Positions 1-5,312 of a DNA stretch of 6,625 bases are shown here, in pieces (within the stretch, counting starts at the first letter, position 1; every line of letters begins with the position of its first letter). Origin of the DNA: CAZXCK01 sp964639225 (GTDB taxonomy: Bacteria; Chloroflexota; Anaerolineae; Aggregatilineales; Phototrophicaceae); NCBI GenBank assembly GCA_964639225.1, contig CAZXCK010000182.1, positions 1-6,625 on the forward strand, given 5' to 3'. Below the pieces are notes generated by a model. The model did no database searches, was not told the origin of the DNA, and saw nothing but the letters and a program-made list of their open reading frames with translations. A program made the translations under genes and the position numbers.

Positions 1-498
1 GATGAGTATGTTACAATACCCAGAGATTCATCATATGTGGATTTAGACGAGAATTTTTCAGTTAGTTTCATGTACAAAGAAACATTCAAGAGTAATAATG
101 TTCCAATTTGTTTTGTAAAGGGTGGTTCAAGAGGATGGATGTTTTATAATAATAATGGCGTTGGTTTACAATTTTTGGTATATGATTATGCCGATGATTC
201 GGCAGGTAGTTATCCTGTAGTAGAAAATACATGGTATCATATTGTTGGTGTTTCGACATCAACTGAAACTAAATTGTATGTTAATGGTGAACTATTTAAT
301 ACAGCAACCAAAGGCGCAGGTGCTTACGTAAAGCCATTAAATGACCCATTATTAATCGGTGCATATACTGTTCAAGATAATGGAACAATATTCTCATATA
401 GTAGTTGCACAGTAGATAAACCAATATTATGGAATAAACCTTTGACTGATATTCAAGTTAAGGATTTGTATAATAAGCAATTTGGAGGTAGAAGATAA
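1..498 (+). CDS. LamG / concanavalin A-like domain protein, C-terminal part (5' end outside window)
   Basis: The reading frame is open from base 1 without a stop, so the gene begins upstream; 165 residues are visible. The GTG at 37 is an internal valine rather than a start, because the residues before it (YVTIPRDSSYV) already fit the first strands of a LamG jelly roll. Other LamG marks are the central TWYHIVGV (about residues 77-84), the strand-turn LYVNGELF (about 92-99), the LLIGAY strand and the closing LWNKPLTDIQVKDLY helix. LamG folds in viruses commonly bind glycans or serve as surface decoration, so a virion adhesin is inferred. The ligand cannot be read from the sequence. The gene is followed directly by another LamG gene whose ribosome binding site lies inside its last codons. 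The domain call is firm; the virion role is inferred from context. Confidence 0.85.
   Translation, partial: DEYVTIPRDSSYVDLDENFSVSFMYKETFKSNNVPICFVKGGSRGWMFYNNNGVGLQFLVYDYADDSAGSYPVVENTWYHIVGVSTSTETKLYVNGELFNTATKGAGAYVKPLNDPLLIGAYTVQDNGTIFSYSSCTVDKPILWNKPLTDIQVKDLYNKQFGGRR
484..489 (+). promoter_or_regulatory. Ribosome binding site deciding the start of the second LamG gene
   Basis: GGAGGT lies ten bases before the ATG at 500, inside the last codons of the upstream gene. It favours ATG 500 over the in-frame TTG at 482, which lies before this site and would place it inside the coding region. Confidence 0.75.
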
Positions 499-499
499 A

Positions 500-1150
500 A
501 TGAGAAACTTAAACGATGTAAAATACTTAATAGGTCATTGGCCGTTGAACAACAACGTAAAAGATGTTTCAGGTCATGGTAATCACGGCACAGAAGTAGA
601 CGGAACTATTGTATATGAAGAAGGACCGTTCGGTAGAAGTGTATGGGCAAAAGATGACGTTGAATACGTTAATTGCGGTCATGCAAGTGTTTTGAATGTG
701 GCAAATCAATTAACCATGTCTTGTTGGATTTCTGAGCAATATTCAGGTCATGGTTTTTATATCTATGCAATAGCCAAAAGAGATAATAGTGGAAATAATG
801 GGTTTAATATATTTGTAGCAGATAATGGTACTTCCTTGTCAGTGGTGGATGGTGCTGGAACTGTACAACCTCTTGATTCAAGTTTAGATTTTACCACATC
901 AACCCCTACACACGTCATTGTAACCATTTCAGGGTCAAATGCTACACTATATATTAATGGCGAATATGTGAATTCAGTAACTATAACACCGCTTGAATTT
1001 GTGCCGGATACAGATGTGTATTTAGGCAATAGAGAGGGAGCTGCATACACTGGTCCATATAAATTATGGGGTGTGAGATTGTATAATATAGCATTAACAG
1101 GCGACGAAGCAAAAAGGTTGTATGATATTGAAAGGAGGCAAATAAAATGA
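500..1150 (+). CDS. Single LamG / concanavalin A-like domain protein
   Basis: This 216-residue protein is almost entirely one LamG jelly roll. It opens with LIGHWPLNNNVKDVSGHGN (about residues 10-28), the classic first strand and 'SG.GN.GT' turn of the family. It continues with the LTMSCWIS strand (71-78), a THVIVTISG strand (137-145), the LYINGEYV hairpin (150-157), VYLGNREG (173-180) and the closing VRLYNIALTGDEAKRLY (192-208). No signal peptide or membrane segment is visible, which suggests assembly in the cytoplasm, for example onto a virus particle. The start at 500 has a good Shine-Dalgarno sequence; the stop overlaps the next start as ATGA. Glycan binding is the family expectation, and decoration of the virion is an inference from the neighbouring head-tail genes. 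Confidence 0.88.
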   Translation: MRNLNDVKYLIGHWPLNNNVKDVSGHGNHGTEVDGTIVYEEGPFGRSVWAKDDVEYVNCGHASVLNVANQLTMSCWISEQYSGHGFYIYAIAKRDNSGNNGFNIFVADNGTSLSVVDGAGTVQPLDSSLDFTTSTPTHVIVTISGSNATLYINGEYVNSVTITPLEFVPDTDVYLGNREGAAYTGPYKLWGVRLYNIALTGDEAKRLYDIERRQIK

Positions 1151-3084
1151 GTAGAAAAGTAAAATTACCAAAACCGCAAAGAGAACCTTGTACTTCTCAA
1201 AGCGTAAGTCCAATCGCGCACTACAAAATGAACGATGATGCGGACAGTACAACTGTTATTGATAGCATGGGCAATTACAACGGAACTGCTACAAGGAACA
1301 CAAGCGATTTAACTGCAACCGGTAAGATAAACGAGGCTTTAGAGTTCAATGGTACAAGTGATAAAGTGGTTGCCACAGGGCTTAACCTTGATGTTGATAG
1401 TGATTTTTCAGGCTCATTATGGATTTATCCAACTGGTGCAGACGGAACATTTATTTCATCAAGGATTGATGATGATAATGGTATTAGAGGTTTTTGGAAT
1501 AATGACGGAACTATTTCTATCACTGTTAAAAAAGGAGGCACAGCTTATGTGAAATCATTATCTGGTAATTCAGTTAATCAGTGGCATCATGTTTGTTTTG
1601 CGTGGGATAGCTCAACGGATACTCTTGACATGTGGATTGATTTTACTGCACCTGATGGGACTGATGGGCCTTGGTTTATTGGCGATAGTGGAACAGATTT
1701 AACATTAGGAGCAAGAGTGGATGATGACATTTACTTTGTTGGTTATATCGATGATGTAAGGATATATAACAGATTATTGACCTTAGAAGGTGTCGAGCAG
1801 ATATACAAAGGTGGTGAAGGCACAGAAGCAGAACAAATAGCAGGTAATCATTTAGTGGGTGCATGGGGATTCAATAATGGTTTAGGATTCAAAGACAGTT
1901 CAGGACAAGGTAATGATGGAACTCCTTCAGGTGGAGTTACATTGGCTAAGAATGGAGGATTTGAGTTTGTAAATACTGGTGGAAAAGTAGACATCGGAAC
2001 ACCCCTAAATACATTTCCAATAACGTTGATGGCATGGGTGAAAACAACTGATACATCGGGAGCACCAATAAGTGTTTTAGGAAACTATCGAAGTGGAAGT
2101 TTTAATGGAGTGTTTATTTTTCTTATTAGTGGTAGGTTAAAAACATGGTATTTTTCAGGTCCAGATAGTAATGCAGATGATTTCACTAGACAAGATAATG
2201 ATGCAGTCGACGGAGGTTTTATCGCGGATGGAGTTTGGCATTTTATAACTTACACTGTAGATTCATCTGGTGGAAAAATTTATGTGGATGGAGAACTAAT
2301 TAATTCGGCTGGTGTGACAGGAACATTAGCAACATCTACTAGCACTGAAGATTTTACAATTGGTGATATATCAACCTATTCAAATTTTATCGGTTCAGTT
2401 CGAGAAACTACTATGCACAACGCAGCATTATCTCCAGCAGAAATCAAACAAATCTATCAAGCAGGAGTGCCAAGCGATTCAGAGGATTTAGTATTACACG
2501 TAACCGACGGAACAGAGGATTTAAGTGTGTATAACACCGAAATAAGTAATACTGATGTAGTGGTCGGTGATAAAATGTTGTTCAACGGTAGTTCATCTGA
2601 ACTAAACTTAGGCGACCAGTCAAGGTTTGATTTTGTTACAACAGATAGTTTCACAGTCAATATGTGGATTAAACCTGATAATACTTCAGAGGAGGGTTAT
2701 TTATTAGCCAAATGGACTAATGGAGGTGCAGGTTGGGGTCTTTATTGGTATGGAACTGCAAATGTACTAAGGATTTATTCTGGAGGTGCAGGAGCTTTTC
2801 AAAGTTCAGATACATGTGATTCATTTGCTAATCAATGGCGAATGGTAACTTGGGTATATAACAATGGTACTATGTATTTCTATGAGAATGGTGAAAGCAG
2901 AGGTAGTGATGAAATAGAGATTAGTAGTGGAACTGGCATCGATATGAAAATAGGTAATAGAGCGGCTGGTTCGATTGCAGCAAATTATTACAACGGTAAA
3001 ATGGACGATGTGAGAATATACTCAGGAACCAAATCACCTGCATGGGTTAAACAATATTATGAAAGGAGTAAAAAGTTTTACTAA
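1147..3084 (+). CDS. Three-domain LamG / concanavalin A-like protein
   Basis: This 645-residue protein has three LamG modules in a row: about residues 23-222, 236-440 and 447-638, with very short linkers. Each has an opening strand (IAHYKMND; LVGAWGFNN; DLVLHVTDG), a central strand ending in W plus two residues (LWIYP; AWVKT; MWIKP), a tryptophan-led strand (QWHHVCFAW; VWHFITYTV; QWRMVTWVY) and a closing 'R.Y' or equivalent helix (VRIYNRLLTLEGVEQIY; TMHNAALSPAEIKQIY; VRIYSGTKSPAWVKQYY). The modules are diverged in protein and DNA, so they are old duplications or separate acquisitions. The first residues are basic and proline-containing rather than a signal peptide. AAAGGAGG at 1131-1138 precedes the ATG, which overlaps the previous stop by ATGA. 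A multivalent lectin-like fibre or capsid decoration is the likeliest role; ligand and attachment partner are unknown. Confidence 0.88.
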   Translation: MSRKVKLPKPQREPCTSQSVSPIAHYKMNDDADSTTVIDSMGNYNGTATRNTSDLTATGKINEALEFNGTSDKVVATGLNLDVDSDFSGSLWIYPTGADGTFISSRIDDDNGIRGFWNNDGTISITVKKGGTAYVKSLSGNSVNQWHHVCFAWDSSTDTLDMWIDFTAPDGTDGPWFIGDSGTDLTLGARVDDDIYFVGYIDDVRIYNRLLTLEGVEQIYKGGEGTEAEQIAGNHLVGAWGFNNGLGFKDSSGQGNDGTPSGGVTLAKNGGFEFVNTGGKVDIGTPLNTFPITLMAWVKTTDTSGAPISVLGNYRSGSFNGVFIFLISGRLKTWYFSGPDSNADDFTRQDNDAVDGGFIADGVWHFITYTVDSSGGKIYVDGELINSAGVTGTLATSTSTEDFTIGDISTYSNFIGSVRETTMHNAALSPAEIKQIYQAGVPSDSEDLVLHVTDGTEDLSVYNTEISNTDVVVGDKMLFNGSSSELNLGDQSRFDFVTTDSFTVNMWIKPDNTSEEGYLLAKWTNGGAGWGLYWYGTANVLRIYSGGAGAFQSSDTCDSFANQWRMVTWVYNNGTMYFYENGESRGSDEIEISSGTGIDMKIGNRAAGSIAANYYNGKMDDVRIYSGTKSPAWVKQYYERSKKFY

Positions 3085-3362
3085 TGGTTAGAAGAAATAG
3101 TGTTAAATTAAAAAGAAGTGAATTAGAAGCAGACCTAGAAACAAAAAGCTTTGCAGATGTAGTTAAGGCCTGTAGAGATGGTGAATATATAGATGTAGCA
3201 TTTCACACAATTAATCCAATAGGTGAAGATTATTATGCTTGTCCTTTTGCTGAAATATATGAAAATAGGTGTCCAAATTGCGAAGAGATAGAATACATTG
3301 GACATTTTGGTGTTAAAGATACAATCTATAAATGTAATAGGAGAAATAATGGCAAAAAATAA
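3084..3362 (+). CDS. Small protein with zinc-ribbon-like cysteines, unknown function
   Basis: This 92-residue protein is not recognised. The N-terminal third is charged and probably helical (about residues 8-31, with many K, E and D). The C-terminal half carries C53-P, then C63-P-N-C66, H74 and C84, a spacing that could form a small zinc-binding ribbon, although a full pair of CxxC knuckles is not present. The start overlaps the stop of the three-domain LamG gene by one base (TAATG). AAGGAG at 3062-3067 is rather far upstream (16 bases), so re-initiation after the previous stop is likely. The end overlaps the next gene by 14 bases. Its place between LamG genes and head-tail connectors suggests a structural or morphogenesis accessory, but that is only positional. 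Confidence 0.7.
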   Translation: MVRRNSVKLKRSELEADLETKSFADVVKACRDGEYIDVAFHTINPIGEDYYACPFAEIYENRCPNCEEIEYIGHFGVKDTIYKCNRRNNGKK

Positions 3363-3561
3363 AACATTTTTGAATATAACCAATAAAGATATTTATTGCA
3401 AATTGAATGATATAGAAAATACTATTAATGAAATAAAATTACATGCTGTAGAAACAAATGGTAAGGTAAAATTTAATAGTTTATTAACTAGATTATGTTT
3501 AGTTTTAGTTTTTGGAGTTATTGCCACAATTACAGGATTTAAATTAGGAGGAATATTTTAA
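3349..3561 (+). CDS. Small membrane-anchored protein (XhlA-like topology), unknown function
   Basis: This 70-residue protein has a polar, probably helical N-terminal half (about residues 12-36, with the heptad-like run KLNDIENTINEIKLHAVE) followed by one hydrophobic segment at about 47-66 (LCLVLVFGVIATITGF) and a short tail. That layout, a coiled coil then one C-terminal membrane helix, is shared with XhlA-type and other small lysis- or membrane-associated phage proteins, but I see no specific signature. The ATG at 3349 is preferred because AGGAG at 3339-3343 lies five bases before it; a TTG at 3298 in the same frame would only add residues read out of the upstream gene. It overlaps the previous gene by 14 bases and the next start by one base (TAATG). 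Confidence 0.72.
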   Translation: MAKNKTFLNITNKDIYCKLNDIENTINEIKLHAVETNGKVKFNSLLTRLCLVLVFGVIATITGFKLGGIF

Positions 3562-4016
3562 TGGCCTTAAATACTATAGGAAGTATTGCAACTCATATTG
3601 CAGAAAACTTTGTATTACCAGCTGGAATAAGTGGTAATATGGTAGAAACAGTAGATTGTGCTAGAATGGATGTAGAAAATTACACAGGAAATAATATTGG
3701 TTCAAATAATATTTTAGATAAATATATCCCTGCGATAAAGAATTTAGCTAAAGCAGATGCCTTAGATTCAGCATTTAGTTGGGCTGCAACATATGCTAGT
3801 TCTGGAACAGCAGAGATTGGTGGAGGAAGTAGTTCATCTTATGATCTAAAATTAGAAGGGTTAAGTGTAAAAGATGAGACATCTACTCAAAATGCAGATG
3901 CTTTAAAAGCAATTAGTTCATTATCTAAAGATAGTTCAAAACAATTTCGTGAATTAGGAACAATGCAAATGAAAAGATTAGGAAAAGTAATTAGATTTGC
4001 AAGATCTTTAAGTTAA
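3561..4016 (+). CDS. Probable head-tail connector (adaptor, gp6-like)
   Basis: This 151-residue protein begins the connector block. The segment VDCARMDVENYTGNNIGS (about residues 31-48), then ILDKYIPAIKNLAKADALD (51-69), resembles the helical adaptor proteins that dock on the portal in tailed viruses: an acidic 'R.DVEN.TG' helix followed by a second helix with alternating alanines. A Gly/Ser-rich stretch (87-93) leads into YDLKLEGLSVKD, a strand typical of the same proteins, and a basic helical C-terminus (about 127-150) follows. AGGAGG at 3546-3551 precedes the ATG by nine bases. The order adaptor, stopper, gp10-like, terminator, tube supports the role. The sequence match is from memory of the family and not from a search, so an unrelated small structural protein remains possible. 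Confidence 0.62.
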   Translation: MALNTIGSIATHIAENFVLPAGISGNMVETVDCARMDVENYTGNNIGSNNILDKYIPAIKNLAKADALDSAFSWAATYASSGTAEIGGGSSSSYDLKLEGLSVKDETSTQNADALKAISSLSKDSSKQFRELGTMQMKRLGKVIRFARSLS

Positions 4017-4017
4017 A

Positions 4018-4446
4018 ATGACAATACAAGAAACTTTATCAAACGGTTTTTCAGATTTACTGGGAAAAGCAGGAAAAGTAGTTACATTTAGATATTTCTC
4101 TGAAACAATTGGATCAGTTTGGGATGATGATGTAACATTTACTCAAAGTGGGACAGATTTACTTTTGTCTGGAATAGTTCTACCATTAGATAATACTCAA
4201 GGTTCTCAAGATAGTGTATTATTAGAGCAAGGGAAATTAATTGATAATGATTTAAGATTATTTATTAATGGGAGCATTATAACAACTGGATCTGATCTTA
4301 ATTTTAAAGTTATTATGGGTTCTGGAACAGGAGATTCTTATACTTCTGTTCCTACAGGTACATTTGCACCAGAAATAAATGGAACAAAGATCTATAAAAA
4401 AGCATATATTAGAAAATTAACAAATGGATCTTTATTTGGCGAATAA
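4018..4446 (+). CDS. Probable head-closure (stopper) protein
   Basis: This 142-residue, mostly beta-stranded protein sits where the stopper gene normally lies, between the adaptor and the gp10-like gene. Strands are suggested at VVTFRYFS (21-28), DLLLSGIVLPL (47-57), RLFINGSII (80-88), LNFKVIM (94-100) and KIYKKAYIRKL (124-134). The phrase SVLLEQGKLIDNDLRLFING, with an acidic turn before the 'LF..G' strand, recalls the small beta-barrel stoppers of siphoviruses. The ATG is one base past the previous stop and there is no convincing Shine-Dalgarno sequence, so translation is probably coupled to the upstream gene. It overlaps the next start by one base. The assignment rests on gene order plus predicted beta structure. 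Confidence 0.55.
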   Translation: MTIQETLSNGFSDLLGKAGKVVTFRYFSETIGSVWDDDVTFTQSGTDLLLSGIVLPLDNTQGSQDSVLLEQGKLIDNDLRLFINGSIITTGSDLNFKVIMGSGTGDSYTSVPTGTFAPEINGTKIYKKAYIRKLTNGSLFGE

Positions 4447-4820
4447 TGGCAAAAAGTGTTAAAATAAGCATTGAAGGAACTTCTAAGGCCAGAAGATTTA
4501 TTAATAAAAAGAAAGATAGAGTATACGATTTAGAGCAAAAAGGACTTAAAAAGGCGGCCATTTTTGTTCAAGGTAAGGTAAAAAGTTCTATTGCCGGTCA
4601 TGAAGCAGAACCTACTAGTGTTGATGCTGGTAGATTTCTTAATAGTGTTGATTTTACTGTTGGAAAGAATGATGCAATTGTTTTTTCAGATGTAGAATAT
4701 GCTAAATTTTTAGAAAAAGGAACCAGTAAACTAGGTGCTAGAAGACATTTTCAAAATTCTGCTGCTAGAAGTAAGAATAAAGTTAAACAGATTATGTCAA
4801 ATGAAATTAAGAATATATAA
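4446..4820 (+). CDS. HK97-gp10-like neck / tail completion protein
   Basis: This 124-residue protein matches the HK97-gp10 family in length and layout. An N-terminal strand (KISIEGT) is followed by a long basic helix (about residues 28-49, KGLKKAAIFVQGKVKSSI), then TGR-like AGRFLNSVDF (61-70), a strand IVFSDVEYAKFLEKGTSK (78-95) with the characteristic 'YA.F.E.GTSK', and ARRHFQNSAARSKNKV (98-113), which corresponds to the usual 'ARPFL.PA' turn and last helix. Members act at the head-tail junction or in tail completion. Its start shares one base with the previous stop (TAATG) and lacks a clear ribosome binding site, which suggests translational coupling. It is the last gene before the homing endonuclease insertion. 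Confidence 0.8.
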   Translation: MAKSVKISIEGTSKARRFINKKKDRVYDLEQKGLKKAAIFVQGKVKSSIAGHEAEPTSVDAGRFLNSVDFTVGKNDAIVFSDVEYAKFLEKGTSKLGARRHFQNSAARSKNKVKQIMSNEIKNI

Positions 4821-4862
4821 ATGTCCAATCATATTATATAAACAAATCAAACTAATTATTAA

Positions 4863-4884
4863 TAGATTATAAGCGAGTAATCTA
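4863..4884 (+). promoter_or_regulatory. Inverted repeat just upstream of the homing endonuclease gene
   Basis: TAGATTA (4863-4869) and TAATCTA (4878-4884) are exact inverted copies separated by eight bases (TAAGCGAG), giving a possible seven-pair hairpin. The right arm abuts the ribosome binding site AGGAAAG (4884-4890) of the endonuclease gene at 4896. It could affect translation of the endonuclease or mark the insertion boundary. Both readings are inference, and the stem is AT-rich and weak. Confidence 0.35.
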
Positions 4885-4895
4885 GGAAAGTCAAA

Positions 4896-5312
4896 ATGTC
4901 AAGCGAGACTAAATTATCATACATAGCAGGTTTTATAGATGCAGATGGATGTATAATGATGAACAAAGCTAAGAAAACATTTAGACCAAGAATCAATATT
5001 TCAAATACAAATAAAGGAGCTTTAGAAAAAATAAAAGATATATTAGAAGAAATTGGAGTTGGTTATGTTGGATTTTATTTAAGTGGAAATACCAAACAAG
5101 CGGATAAGAATGGTTGGAAAAGAGGATATTGTTTAGAAATAAGGAGATTAGATGATGTTAAACTTTTAATTTCTAAAATTTATCCATATATGATTGGGAA
5201 AAAGAAACAAGCAATGCAGATATTAGATTTTTTGAATGGCTTTTCATCTGCTGAAGATTCTCGCCTTATAATTAAATATTTAAATAAGAAGGGAAGAAAA
5301 TGGCAGCAGTAA
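4896..5312 (+). CDS. Free-standing LAGLIDADG homing endonuclease
   Basis: This 138-residue protein carries one clear LAGLIDADG motif, LSYIAGFIDADGCI (residues 7-20), whose second aspartate (D17) is the expected metal-binding catalytic residue. Basic beta strands expected to contact DNA follow (FRPRINISNT, 29-38; RGYCLEIRRLDDVKLLI, 76-92). The segment YPYMIGKKKQAMQILDFL (96-113) matches the usual C-terminal 'K..QA..ILEFL' helix of the family. With one motif it would cut DNA as a homodimer. It lies between two structural genes that both look complete, so it is free-standing and neither an intein nor obviously in an intron. AGGAAAG at 4884-4890 sits five bases before the ATG. The last 13 bases overlap the start of the tail-terminator gene in another frame. 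DNA mobility of its own gene, by cutting uninvaded relatives, is the expected role. Confidence 0.9.
   Translation: MSSETKLSYIAGFIDADGCIMMNKAKKTFRPRINISNTNKGALEKIKDILEEIGVGYVGFYLSGNTKQADKNGWKRGYCLEIRRLDDVKLLISKIYPYMIGKKKQAMQILDFLNGFSSAEDSRLIIKYLNKKGRKWQQ

Noticed and set aside
763..1050. Open frame on the minus strand, and similar ones at 1676-1864, 2457-2660 and 3135-3383
   Set aside because: They lie entirely opposite well-supported genes, have no recognisable domain and no suitable ribosome binding site; they are shadows.
599..1515. Twelve-base exact match GACGGAACTATT at 599-610 and 1504-1515
   Set aside because: It encodes different positions of the LamG fold in two genes (near the first turn and in a central strand) and does not extend; most likely chance within Gly/Thr-rich coding sequence.
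1349..1552. Second + strand open frame inside the three-domain LamG gene
   Set aside because: The real frame there encodes a clear LamG domain; this one is an overlapping shadow without features.
4821..4841. Six-codon open frame (ATG TCC ... TAA) directly after the gp10-like stop, with a start similar to that of the endonuclease (AAATGTC in both)
   Set aside because: Too short to support as a gene or as a relic of an insertion duplication; the shared bases are few and could be chance.
4834..4842. TTATATAAA as an archaeal TATA box for the endonuclease gene
   Set aside because: Such strings are common in AT-rich sequence and no conserved upstream element or start site can be shown. A separate promoter is possible but unsupported.
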